A stretch of DNA of 64,000 bases from Fibrobacter sp. UWEL (GTDB lineage Bacteria > Fibrobacterota > Fibrobacteria > Fibrobacterales > Fibrobacteraceae), in the NCBI RefSeq assembly GCF_900142535.1, contig NZ_FRBE01000017.1, positions 1 to 64,000 on the forward strand. Direction: 5' to 3'. The position numbers and the translations under genes were made by a program. Under the pieces are notes generated by a model. It saw nothing but the letters and a program-made list of their open reading frames with translations, searched no databases and was not told the origin of the DNA. Position 1 is the stretch's first letter. The number at the start of each line of letters is the position of its first letter. Positions 8,170 through 16,706 of this stretch are shown here, piece by piece.

Positions 8170-10296
8170 ATGAGCACCTATAGAAAGAATACCATTGACG
8201 AAATCGCCAAGGCCGCAACCGCACCGGTAAAGCCTGCCGAAACCGTCAACGTGGATTACTACGGCGAAGATGTGTTTAACGCCAACGCCATGAAGGTTTA
8301 CCTGCCCAAGGATATCTGCAAGAAGCTTCTTGCTACGATTGAACAGGGTGCTCCCCTGGACCCGAACATTGCCGGCGAAGTGGCTCATGCCATGAAGAAG
8401 TGGGCAATGGATCGCGGTGCCACTCATTTTACTCACTGGTTCCAGCCCCTCACTGGCTCCACCGCCGAAAAGCATGACTCCTTCTTGGAACCGGATGGCC
8501 TCGGCGGTTGCGAAGCCATCATGGTGTTCAGCGGCAAGAACCTGATTGTTGGCGAACCGGACGCTTCCTCTTTCCCCAGCGGCGGCATCCGTTCTACTTT
8601 CGAGGCCCGCGGTTATACTGCCTGGGATCCCACTAGCCCCGCTTTCATCAAGCGTCATGGCAATGGTGCAACTCTTTGCATTCCTACTGCGTTCTGCTCT
8701 TACACTGGCGAAGCTTTGGACAAGAAGACTCCGCTGCTGCGCTCCCTGCAGGCTCTTTCCAAGTCCACCGAACGTTTGATGGCTTGCTTCAAGGCTGGCA
8801 AGAAGAAGACCACCGTTACTCTCGGTGCCGAACAGGAATACTTCCTCATCGACAAGCGTTTCTATTTACAGCGTCCGGACCTGTATCAGGCTGGCCGCAC
8901 TCTGTTCGGTGCTGTTCCTGCAAAGCATCAGCAGATGGATGACCATTACTTCGGTTCTATTCCCGCTCGTATTTTGAACTTCATGAACGAAGTGGAAATG
9001 GAACTGTGGAAGCTTGGCATTCCTGCAAAGACTCGTCACAACGAAGTGGCTCCTGCTCAGTTTGAACTTGCTCCCATGTTCGAAGAAGTGAACCTGGCTT
9101 GCGACCACAACATGCAGGTGATGGAAGTTCTTCGCAATGTGGCTGACAAGAATGGTCTGGTTTGCCTCCTTCACGAAAAGCCTTTCGCTGGTGTGAACGG
9201 TTCTGGCAAGCATAACAACTGGAGCGTTTCCTATGGTTCCGGCAACCTGCTGAATCCGGGTAGCAATCCTCACGAAAATGCCGTGTTCCTCACCACTCTT
9301 TGCGCTGTGATTTATGCGGTGGATTCTCACGCAGACTTGCTCCGCATGACTACCGCTGGCGCAGGCAATGACCATCGCTTGGGTGCTAACGAAGCGCCTC
9401 CGGCCATCGTTTCTATGTACTTGGGCGACCAGCTCATGGATGTGATTGAACAGCTGGAACAGGGCGCTCCCAAGTCTAGTAAGCAGGCCGGCGCCATGAA
9501 GCTTGGCTCCGACAGTTTGCCGCCGCTGCCCCGTGATGCTACGGACCGTAACCGTACCAGTACTTTTGCTTTCACTGGCAACAAGTTCGAATTCCGTGCG
9601 CCGGGTTCCAGCCAGTCCTGCTCCGAACCCAATGTGGTTCTGAACACTATCGTTGCAGAGGCATTCGACATGATTGCCGAACAGCTGGAAAAGTTGGATG
9701 ACAAGAATTTCCACACCGGTCTCCAGAAGATTCTTCAGAAGATCGTGAAGGAACACAAGCGAGTCATCTTCAACGGAAACGGTTATACCGACGAGTGGAT
9801 TGCCGAAGCAGAACGCCGCGGCCTTCCCAACATCCGCACTTCTCTGGAAGCTCTGAAGGCTCTCAAGAACGAAGCCAACATTGCCCTCTTCGAAAAGTAC
9901 GGCGTCATGAACCGCGTGGAAATGGAATCCCGTTACGAAGTGAACGTGGAAGACTACCACAAGCGCGTTCGCATCGAAGGCGAAATCTGCCGCGACATGG
10001 CCAAGAACATTATCTTGCCCAAGGTGGTGGAGGCTTACTCCTGCGCCCTCAAGACCAACGAAATGGCTCTCAACCAGGGTTTCCCCGGTGTGGATGCCTA
10101 CGTGAAGTCTTTGGGTGAAGGCTGCAAGGACCTGATGGCCGCTGTGGCTAAGGTTGAATCTGCTCTCGCTGGCGAACATGAAGGCATTCTCGCTGCCATG
10201 GCAGAAACCCGCAAGATCGTTGACGCTCTTGAAAAAGTCGTCTCCGACGAAATGTGGCCCCTGCCCAAGTACCGCGAGATGATGTTCATTTACTAA
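8170..10296 (+). CDS. glnN: glutamine synthetase type III
   Basis: 708 residues, matching the roughly 700-730 of GSIII and far longer than GSI or GSII. The start is ATG 8170 with AAGGA upstream. GSIII features visible are [26 protein letters not shown] (metal-binding Glu), [29 protein letters not shown] (ATP/metal site), [17 protein letters not shown] and [18 protein letters not shown]. It makes glutamine from glutamate, ammonia and ATP in the cytoplasm. It is monocistronic, with a terminator 60 bases downstream. Its divergent neighbour is a sigma-54-type activator, so nitrogen-dependent control is plausible. Confidence 0.96.
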   Translation: MSTYRKNTIDEIAKAATAPVKPAETVNVDYYGEDVFNANAMKVYLPKDICKKLLATIEQGAPLDPNIAGEVAHAMKKWAMDRGATHFTHWFQPLTGSTAEKHDSFLEPDGLGGCEAIMVFSGKNLIVGEPDASSFPSGGIRSTFEARGYTAWDPTSPAFIKRHGNGATLCIPTAFCSYTGEALDKKTPLLRSLQALSKSTERLMACFKAGKKKTTVTLGAEQEYFLIDKRFYLQRPDLYQAGRTLFGAVPAKHQQMDDHYFGSIPARILNFMNEVEMELWKLGIPAKTRHNEVAPAQFELAPMFEEVNLACDHNMQVMEVLRNVADKNGLVCLLHEKPFAGVNGSGKHNNWSVSYGSGNLLNPGSNPHENAVFLTTLCAVIYAVDSHADLLRMTTAGAGNDHRLGANEAPPAIVSMYLGDQLMDVIEQLEQGAPKSSKQAGAMKLGSDSLPPLPRDATDRNRTSTFAFTGNKFEFRAPGSSQSCSEPNVVLNTIVAEAFDMIAEQLEKLDDKNFHTGLQKILQKIVKEHKRVIFNGNGYTDEWIAEAERRGLPNIRTSLEALKALKNEANIALFEKYGVMNRVEMESRYEVNVEDYHKRVRIEGEICRDMAKNIILPKVVEAYSCALKTNEMALNQGFPGVDAYVKSLGEGCKDLMAAVAKVESALAGEHEGILAAMAETRKIVDALEKVVSDEMWPLPKYREMMFIY

Positions 10297-10355
10297 TTGC
10301 ATTCCGGTTAAGGTCCCCGAGCATAGCCGAGGGGCCGCACTTAAACCGAAAAAAC

Positions 10356-10396
10356 GTCCCCCGACACTTCTTATGAAGTGCCGGGGACTTTCTTTT
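10356..10396 (+). terminator. strong intrinsic terminator after glnN
   Basis: GTCCCCCGACACTTC-ttat-GAAGTGCCGGGGAC forms a 14-15 pair stem, followed by TTTCTTTT. A weaker GC-rich hairpin lies at 10311-10335. Transcription of the convergent minus-strand gene ends next to it. Confidence 0.85.
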
Positions 10397-10400
10397 AAGA

Positions 10401-11216
10401 TTATTGATTCACGGGTTCCACATGAATGGAGTATGCAATCTTATTGCCGTGTCCGCGCTCGTTCTTGAAGTGGGTGATCACTTCGACTTTGTCTCCATTA
10501 GAGAGCGTTGCTATGGCATGGTAATCATCGCCATCAGCGCGGTCAACTTTCACGCTTTGGCATGCGAGACCTTGTTCCACGAGGGCGTCGGTTATGGTGT
10601 TCTTGGTTTCTTTTTCAACCCACCAGTAGCGCCCGGTGACAGGGCCTGGAATGGCGATGGCTGCAATCCAAACTGCGATAACTGCGAAATTGATTAAGCC
10701 CTTTGTGGTTGCCGGTAGATAGGAACCCTTGTTCATCTTGTTGAGGCAAACCAGAACGTAGAACGCGCCGCCCATACCAACCAGAAGGGAAACGTAGCAG
10801 GGCCAAGTTTTCAGGAACATGAAGTAAACGAATACATAGCCAGAAATGATGTGTGAGCAAACGCCCAGCGCTGCTAAACAGGCGAGGCAAATCAAAAGTG
10901 TCTTTGCAGGATTCTTCTTGAAGTTTTCGCAGAATTCGCGGGCATCCAAGAATTCTCGGGTCTTGACTTCGGTGAGGGTGCCGGTGCCTTTGCAACACTT
11001 GCAGGGAGATCTGTCGGAAGCAACCTTTGTTCCGTTGCATTGAATGCAATCCAACATCTTGACTTGTCCCGAGCCGCAGCAGTAAGGACAGGGCTTTTTG
11101 TCTTTCGTGCCGGTGCCCTTGCATTTCTTGCAGGTTTCAGAACTCTTTACTGGAAATTCTACGGCTCTGCCTAAAGACTTAATGTGGATGTGAACGGAAT
11201 CTTGTTGTTCTGACAT
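10401..11216 (-). CDS. membrane protein with DnaJ-like CxxCxGxG zinc-finger repeats
   Basis: 271 residues; AGGAG precedes the ATG. Residues about 30-85 hold four consecutive Cys-pair motifs: CKKCKGTG, CPYCCGSG, CIQCNGTK and CKCCKGTG. This is the pattern of the DnaJ cysteine-rich zinc domain, but there is no J domain. Three or four hydrophobic segments follow (TLLICLACLAALGVC, VSLLVGMGGAFYVLVCL, LINFAVIAVWIAAIAIPG), then a polar C-terminal domain of about 70 residues. The third motif has lost its final Gly. Function is not recognised. A membrane-bound factor that binds unfolded protein through the zinc fold is one possibility. Confidence 0.75.
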   Translation of the reverse strand: MSEQQDSVHIHIKSLGRAVEFPVKSSETCKKCKGTGTKDKKPCPYCCGSGQVKMLDCIQCNGTKVASDRSPCKCCKGTGTLTEVKTREFLDAREFCENFKKNPAKTLLICLACLAALGVCSHIISGYVFVYFMFLKTWPCYVSLLVGMGGAFYVLVCLNKMNKGSYLPATTKGLINFAVIAVWIAAIAIPGPVTGRYWWVEKETKNTITDALVEQGLACQSVKVDRADGDDYHAIATLSNGDKVEVITHFKNERGHGNKIAYSIHVEPVNQ

Positions 11217-11282
11217 AGGTTCTCCTCGTATATTCCAAATCTAGTAAATGAAAATCGCCCTCAAGTGAGAGCGATTTTATCT

Positions 11283-12521
11283 TTATGCGAACAACTTAAT
11301 GACTCGCTTGATGCCTGCGATGAATCGGTCTACGTCACGTTCCTGAGAGTAGACTCCGAAGGACAATCGCAGGGTGGCGTCAACGCCGAACCGGTCCATG
11401 ACCGGTTGAGCGCAGTGGTGGCCACTGCGCACAGCGACGTTTTCTTCGTCAAGGATCATGGCGGCGTCGCTGACGGCGATTCCATCCAGCGTTACGCTAA
11501 TGAGTGCGCCGCGATTCTTGGGACTGCCAAGGACCTTAATCTGCGGGATGGTGGCCAGCTGTTCCAAAGCGTACTTCACGATTTTTTCTTCGTGTTCGCG
11601 AATGTTGTCCAGACCGATTTCCTGAATCCATTCCACAGCCTTGCCCAAGCCCAGAACTTCTGCAATGGCGGGCGTACCAGCCTCGAAACGTTCGGGGACG
11701 TCGGCGTAGGTTGTCTTTTCAAAGGTGACGTTCTTGATCATTTCGCCACCGCCGTGCCAAGGAGGCATGGAATCCAGTACATCGTACTTGCCGTACAAAA
11801 CGCCGATGCCTGTGGGGCCGTACATCTTGTGTCCGCTAAATGCAATAAAGTCGCAGTCCAGTTCCTGCACATCGATCTTCAAGTGAGAGGAACTCTGGGC
11901 GCAGTCAATGAGAATCTTTGCCTGGGGCGCGTTCTTGCGTACAGTTACGATAATTTCTTTAATAGGATTGACGGTTCCAACGGCGTTGCTCACGTGGGTG
12001 ACCGCCACCATCTTCACTTTTTCGGTGAGAAGTTCCGGCAACTTTTCCAAATCCAAGTCGCCGTCATCCTTTACGGGAATGACCTTGATTTTTGCGCCCT
12101 TCATCTCGGCTACAATCTGCCAGCTTACGATGTTGGCGTGATGCTCTAGGCCGCTAATGAGAACTTCGTCGCCTTCGCTGAAAAACTTACGTCCATAGCT
12201 CCAGGCCACCAGATTGATGCTTTCGGTGGTGCCGCGGGTAAAGACGATTTCGTTTTCGCTCTTGGCGTTGATGAACTTGGCGATGTTCTTGCGGGTGGCT
12301 TCGTAGGCTTCGGTAGTACGAGCGCTGAGACGATACACGCCGCGCTTTACGGAACTGTAATGTTCGCGGTAGAAGTCGTTCATAACATCAATGACGCAAT
12401 CGGGCTTCTGGGTGGTAGCGGTGCTGTCCAAGAAGGCCAAGGGCTTGGCTTCTTGATCGCCAGCTACCAGCATGGGAAATTCACTACGGATTTTTTCTGC
12501 ATCAAACTTTACATCAATCAT
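11283..12521 (-). CDS. sufS: SufS-type group II cysteine desulfurase
   Basis: 412 residues, typical of SufS. Motifs in order: FLDSTATTQKP, RGTTESINLVAW, GLEHHANIVSW, DCAQSSSH, FSGHKMYGPTGIGVLYG (PLP lysine in GHK) and AVRSGHHCAQP (catalytic Cys in HHC). The enzyme takes sulfur from cysteine for iron-sulfur cluster assembly. The usual first motif reads LDNAATTQKP; here Asn-Ala is replaced by Ser-Thr. No other suf genes adjoin; the flanking genes are a zinc-finger membrane protein downstream and a divergent FISUMP protein. A standalone role, or a partner SufE/SufU elsewhere, is expected. Confidence 0.92.
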   Translation of the reverse strand: MIDVKFDAEKIRSEFPMLVAGDQEAKPLAFLDSTATTQKPDCVIDVMNDFYREHYSSVKRGVYRLSARTTEAYEATRKNIAKFINAKSENEIVFTRGTTESINLVAWSYGRKFFSEGDEVLISGLEHHANIVSWQIVAEMKGAKIKVIPVKDDGDLDLEKLPELLTEKVKMVAVTHVSNAVGTVNPIKEIIVTVRKNAPQAKILIDCAQSSSHLKIDVQELDCDFIAFSGHKMYGPTGIGVLYGKYDVLDSMPPWHGGGEMIKNVTFEKTTYADVPERFEAGTPAIAEVLGLGKAVEWIQEIGLDNIREHEEKIVKYALEQLATIPQIKVLGSPKNRGALISVTLDGIAVSDAAMILDEENVAVRSGHHCAQPVMDRFGVDATLRLSFGVYSQERDVDRFIAGIKRVIKLFA

Positions 12522-12619
12522 GGCGCCAAAAATAGAAATTGAAAATGTTAAGAATTGTTTTAATGCCTTGTTAGGTTGGGTTTTGTATATTTGTTGCCAA
12601 AAAATTGGAAGGTTTTGGC

Positions 12620-14080
12620 ATGGACATCAATTACAAAAAGTTTTTATCTATTACTGGCGTGGTATTCTCGCTGGCCTCTGCAAGCTTTGCACAACAGGAA
12701 CTTCACGATGCTATAGACAATGGTGATATCGCCGCTGCTCAGAAAATGGTGAAGAAGGGCGTCGCCGAGGAAATTTACTGCGGCAAGTTGAACCCCAATG
12801 ACGCCGTGAAGGTGTACGAAAAGATTTTCAAGGCAATGCCTAACGAATCTTTTGAAAATTGTCCCACCCAGTTTGCTTATGGTTACGGTGCAAAGGTTTG
12901 TGCTAACGCCAAGGCAATGGACGCCTGTTCCGAAGTGACTAAGTTGTTGCTGAAGGATGGGGAGGCAGGCAATGTGAATGCCATCGAAACTCTGGATGGT
13001 GTGCTGAAGTCGATCGTCAAGAACAAGGCTTTCGCAAAGCCTGTGAAGGAACAGGTGGATACCACCGCTTGGGTGGCTTGCCCCAAGAAGGGTAAGGACC
13101 GCATCGCTTGCATTGAACAGTGCAAGACTCAGTCCGATTCTCTGGAAGACGCTGCCCATAAGGCTCTCTGCGATTCCAAGCCGGAACAGTTCATCGAAAC
13201 AACGCTCACGATTTCCAAACCGTCTCCGCTTTTCGAAATGCTTCGTGCGGAAATCGCTGATGGTTACTGGAAGGCTCCCATGTCTGTAGCAGAAAAGTTC
13301 TCCAAGCTGGCTCAGACATATGCAAAGCCTCTGACGATTGCGGATACTTCTGTGGTAAATCTGGCTTTCGTTGATCGCTGGGCTGAAACTCACAAGGCCG
13401 CTGGTTCCGCTCTTCCCGGCGGTCAGTTGTTCCGTTTCTGTGCTTCCTGGCAACCTCAGGTGGATTCCATCCTGACGGCTAAGGAAATTGCTACTCGCTG
13501 CCCTGTGTTTGAAACCTTCGTGGATCCTCGCGACAAGCAGAAGTACAAGGTCAAAAATATTGAAGGCTTCAAGTGGTTTGTCCAGAACTTGAACTATGCT
13601 GTGGAAGATGGTTCTCTCTGCTACGACCGTGAAGACGATAACTGCAAGGCCTATGGCCGTCAGTACAATCATGCTACAGCCTTGACCGTCTGTCCGGAAG
13701 GCACTCACTTGGCTACGGAAGAAGAATGGTCTGCTCTGGAAGACCTGGCTGGTGGCGCAAGCTCCGCTGCAGAAAAGCTCCGCAGTAACGGTTCCGATGA
13801 CTTTGCCTTTACCGCCCTGTTTGGCGGTCATACCAACAAGAACGGCTTCTCCGTCACTGCAGGCGAAGGCGCTTACTTCTGGATGGAAGATGCTGCTGAC
13901 GATGGTCGCAGCTATGCACGTTCTATGTTCGCTACCGACCGCGATGTATCCCGTATCCCTGTGGATAACGGTTACTACATGTCCGTACGTTGTGCAATTA
14001 ACGGACGCTTCCCGGTGGAAGTTCCCGTGGCTCCCGCTAACGCTGCAGAAGTCCCGGCTGAAGCATCTGCTGCTGAATAA
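12620..14080 (+). CDS. FISUMP-domain secreted protein
   Basis: 486 residues from ATG 12620, preceded by GGAAGG; TATATT at 12586 is a likely -10. An N-terminal signal peptide (FLSITGVVFSLASASFAQQ) is followed by about 280 residues of helical, Cys-containing sequence of unknown role. The C-terminal 170 residues are the Fibrobacter major paralogous (FISUMP) domain: FKWFVQNLNYAVEDGSLCYD, AYGRQYNHATALTVCPEGTH, LATEEEWSALE and YYMSVRCA. The family is abundant in Fibrobacter and of unknown molecular function. The helical part may be a scaffold that presents the FISUMP domain. epmA follows 12 bases later and may share the transcript. Confidence 0.85.
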   Translation: MDINYKKFLSITGVVFSLASASFAQQELHDAIDNGDIAAAQKMVKKGVAEEIYCGKLNPNDAVKVYEKIFKAMPNESFENCPTQFAYGYGAKVCANAKAMDACSEVTKLLLKDGEAGNVNAIETLDGVLKSIVKNKAFAKPVKEQVDTTAWVACPKKGKDRIACIEQCKTQSDSLEDAAHKALCDSKPEQFIETTLTISKPSPLFEMLRAEIADGYWKAPMSVAEKFSKLAQTYAKPLTIADTSVVNLAFVDRWAETHKAAGSALPGGQLFRFCASWQPQVDSILTAKEIATRCPVFETFVDPRDKQKYKVKNIEGFKWFVQNLNYAVEDGSLCYDREDDNCKAYGRQYNHATALTVCPEGTHLATEEEWSALEDLAGGASSAAEKLRSNGSDDFAFTALFGGHTNKNGFSVTAGEGAYFWMEDAADDGRSYARSMFATDRDVSRIPVDNGYYMSVRCAINGRFPVEVPVAPANAAEVPAEASAAE

Positions 14081-14092
14081 TTAGAGGATGTC

Positions 14093-15058
14093 ATGAACGC
14101 TGGATTCAAACCTACCTGCAGTCGCGAAAACTGGATCAAACGCCAGGCCTTGATGAACAAGGTCCGTCAATTCTTCGTTTCCCGCGATTCTCTGGAAGTG
14201 GAAACCCCCACTCTTTCCAATGCAGGCGGTACGGATCCCCAGCTGGACTACTTTCAGGTAGGTGTAGAAGGTGAACCTCCTCGCTTCATGATGACGAGTC
14301 CTGAGTTTCATATGAAGCGCTTGCTGTCTGCTGGCTTTGGGGACATCTTTCAGATTACAAAGTCCTTCCGTAAGGATGAATTCGGTAGCCACCACAATAA
14401 TGAATTCAGTATGGTGGAGTGGTATCGTGTGGGTTGGCCTCAGGAAAAACTGATGGACGAAGTAGAAGCTCTCGTCAGTGAAATTCTAGGTAAGCCTATT
14501 AATGCTCGCCGTACCCGCTGGATCGATGCTTTCAGGAATTACGCCGGAGTGGATCCGTTCTGTGAAGATTTGAACCTCTTTGCGGATGCTTGCCGCCGTC
14601 GTGAGATTCCTGTTCCCGAGGGCGGTTCCATGAGTCGTGAAGACTGGTGGGACTATCTGATGGTTTTCATAATTGAACCCGCTCTCGCCAGTAACGGTCC
14701 GGAATTCATTCTGGATTACCCGCCTTCTCAGGCTGCCCTTGCCCAGACTTACGTAGATGCCGATGGATTGACCTGGGCGAAGCGCTTTGAACTTTTTGTA
14801 GATCAGGTGGAACTTTGCAATGGCTATACGGAACTGACGGATGCCGCCGAACAGCGCCGCCGTTTTAACGCCGATCAGAAAATTCGTGAAAGTATGGGGA
14901 AGCCCATGCCTCCCATCGATGAACATTTCCTGGCGGCTCTGGAATCGGGTATGCCGTCTTGTTCTGGGGTGGCGCTGGGGCTGGACCGCCTGTTTATGCT
15001 GGCCATGAACAAGCCTGAGATTGGGGATGTGATCCTCTTCCCCAGCCCTATTGCTTAA
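14093..15058 (+). CDS. epmA: elongation factor P--(R)-beta-lysine ligase
   Basis: 321 residues; AGAGGATG precedes the ATG. This is a short class II lysyl-tRNA-synthetase-like catalytic core without an anticodon-binding domain, which defines EpmA (PoxA/GenX). Visible motifs: VETPTLSNAGGTDPQLD, MMTSPEFHMKRLLSAG, motif 2 FRKDEFGSHHNNEFSMVEWY, ELCNGYTELTD and motif 3 GVALGLDRLFML. The enzyme attaches beta-lysine to a lysine of EF-P to relieve ribosome stalling at polyproline. EF-P (efp) and the aminomutase epmB are not in the window. The stop is one base from the convergent TlpA-like gene. Confidence 0.92.
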   Translation: MNAGFKPTCSRENWIKRQALMNKVRQFFVSRDSLEVETPTLSNAGGTDPQLDYFQVGVEGEPPRFMMTSPEFHMKRLLSAGFGDIFQITKSFRKDEFGSHHNNEFSMVEWYRVGWPQEKLMDEVEALVSEILGKPINARRTRWIDAFRNYAGVDPFCEDLNLFADACRRREIPVPEGGSMSREDWWDYLMVFIIEPALASNGPEFILDYPPSQAALAQTYVDADGLTWAKRFELFVDQVELCNGYTELTDAAEQRRRFNADQKIRESMGKPMPPIDEHFLAALESGMPSCSGVALGLDRLFMLAMNKPEIGDVILFPSPIA

Positions 15059-15059
15059 T

Positions 15060-15575
15060 CTATTTCAAAAGTTTCTGGATTTCCTTGCGGACTTCGTCTT
15101 CCTTGAAGATGCCTGCGTGGATTTGGACGATGCTGTCCTGGTCGTTTACCAAATACGAGACTGGAATGAATCCGGGGTTGCCTAAAAGATTCATCAAATC
15201 GTAATTCCAGTGAAGGACTGTCCAGGGAAGTTGATGCTTCTTCTTGAATTTGGCTGCGATTTTGACGTTATCGTCCTCGCTAATCATCAAAATATTGAGC
15301 CCCTGATTGGCGAATTCGTTATGGATGTTTTTTAACATGGGAATTTCAGCCATGCAGGCGGGGCACCAACTGGCGCTCAGGACGATAAAGGTGGCTTTCC
15401 CCTTCAATTCCTGGAAGGTCGTTCTGCCATTTTCCACGTCAATTGCTGTAAAATTGTTGATTTTTCTAGAAATTTCCTGGAATTGGTTGTCTAGGGACAG
15501 CTGCCGATACGCCATAGAACCCAGTATCAGGACTGGTATTGCAATCAGGAGTATTTTGACGGCCAAAGAACGCAT
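15060..15575 (-). CDS. TlpA-like membrane-anchored thiol-disulfide oxidoreductase
   Basis: 171 residues. One N-terminal membrane anchor (VKILLIAIPVLILGSMAYR) is followed by a thioredoxin fold of the AhpC/TSA-Redoxin type. The active site is SASWCPACMAEIPML (CPAC), and the cis-Pro loop is GFIPVSYLVN. Such proteins face the periplasm and reduce or oxidise disulfides, for example in cytochrome c maturation or lipoprotein folding. The gene stands alone between convergent epmA and divergent pilT. The substrate is unknown. Confidence 0.88.
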   Translation of the reverse strand: MRSLAVKILLIAIPVLILGSMAYRQLSLDNQFQEISRKINNFTAIDVENGRTTFQELKGKATFIVLSASWCPACMAEIPMLKNIHNEFANQGLNILMISEDDNVKIAAKFKKKHQLPWTVLHWNYDLMNLLGNPGFIPVSYLVNDQDSIVQIHAGIFKEDEVRKEIQKLLK

Positions 15576-15616
15576 ATCTGGACTGAATTTATGAAATTTT
15601 TAATCAGCTTTTAAGT

Positions 15617-15622
15617 TATATT
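15617..15622 (+). promoter_or_regulatory. -10-like TATATT immediately before pilT (possible leaderless start)
   Basis: TATATT ends only 7 bases before the pilT ATG at 15630 and no ribosome-binding site lies between. The transcript would begin at or next to the start codon. No clear -35 is visible. Confidence 0.35.
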
Positions 15623-15629
15623 CTTCCAT

Positions 15630-16697
15630 ATGGCATACAATATTCAAGATCTTCTCGCAGAAATGGTGAAGCGTGGCGCTTCTGACTTGCACATTACTGC
15701 AGGCGCCCCTCCTTTAGTTCGTCTCCACGGTAAGCTTACTCCTATTGGTGAAAATAAGCTGAAGCCGGACGAAACCATGCGAATGACCTATAGCTTGATG
15801 AACGAAGGCCAGAAAAAGTCCTTCGAACAGAGCAAGGAATGTGACTTTTCTTTCGGTATTGCAAACTTGGCACGTTTCCGTGCTAACGCTTACCTCCAGC
15901 GTGGTTGCGTGGCTTTGGCCCTTCGTATTATTCCGCTGGACATTAAGACCTTTAAGGAATTGGGTCTTCCCAAGATCATGGCTGAATTTACCACCCGTCC
16001 TTCCGGCTTGGTGCTGGTGACTGGTGCTACCGGTTCCGGTAAGTCCACTACGCTTGCTGCTATGATCGATAAGATTAACAAGGAACGTCATGACCACATT
16101 CTGACGGTGGAAGATCCTATCGAATTCTTGCACAAGCATCAGAACTGCATGATCAACCAGCGTGAAGTGGGTAGTGATACCAACAGCTTTGCCAACGCCT
16201 TGAAGATGGCTCTTCGTCAGGACCCGGACGTGGTGCTTATCGGCGAAATGCGTGACTTGGAAACCATCCGTGCTGCATTGACCATTGCAGAAACGGGCCA
16301 CTTGGCTTTTGCAACCTTGCATACCAACTCCTGCGTGCAGACCATCAACCGCGTGGTGGATGCATTCCCCAAGGGTGAACAGCAGACTGTTCGTACTCAG
16401 CTCTCCTTCGTGCTTCAGGGCGTAATCTGTCAGACTCTCGTACCCCGCATTGGCGGCGGTCGTGTAATGGCATACGAAGTGATGAATGTGACTCCGGGTA
16501 TTCGAGCCTTGATTCGTGATGACAAGGTTCATCAGATTGAATCCATGATTGAAATCGGTCAGAAGTTCGGTATGAACACCATGAACATGTGCCTTTGCGA
16601 CCTGGTGAAGAATCGCAAGGTGGACCGTTTTGAAGCCCTTTCCCGTTCCCCCAGTCCTGACCAGCTTGAACAGCTGATGCAGAAGGAAGGGGTGTAG
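15630..16697 (+). CDS. pilT: type IV pilus retraction ATPase PilT
   Basis: 355 residues, the usual PilT length. It shows MVKRGASDLHITAGAPPLVR, Walker A GATGSGKST, the Asp box TVEDPIEF, Walker B DPDVVLIGEMRD, the His box LAFATLHTNSCVQTINRVVD and a C-terminal GIRALIRDDKVHQIESMI like the PilT AIRNLIR signature. It powers pilus retraction at the inner membrane. pilC follows 9 bases later in the same operon, and the prepilin peptidase is at 44 kb. Pilins and pilB are not in the window. Confidence 0.95.
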   Translation: MAYNIQDLLAEMVKRGASDLHITAGAPPLVRLHGKLTPIGENKLKPDETMRMTYSLMNEGQKKSFEQSKECDFSFGIANLARFRANAYLQRGCVALALRIIPLDIKTFKELGLPKIMAEFTTRPSGLVLVTGATGSGKSTTLAAMIDKINKERHDHILTVEDPIEFLHKHQNCMINQREVGSDTNSFANALKMALRQDPDVVLIGEMRDLETIRAALTIAETGHLAFATLHTNSCVQTINRVVDAFPKGEQQTVRTQLSFVLQGVICQTLVPRIGGGRVMAYEVMNVTPGIRALIRDDKVHQIESMIEIGQKFGMNTMNMCLCDLVKNRKVDRFEALSRSPSPDQLEQLMQKEGV

Positions 16698-16706
16698 GAG
16701 TAGCTC

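Noticed and set aside
8866-10302. 478-codon open frame opposite glnN
   Set aside because: Antisense to the conserved catalytic part of glutamine synthetase; composition is His/Val/Phe-rich without motifs.
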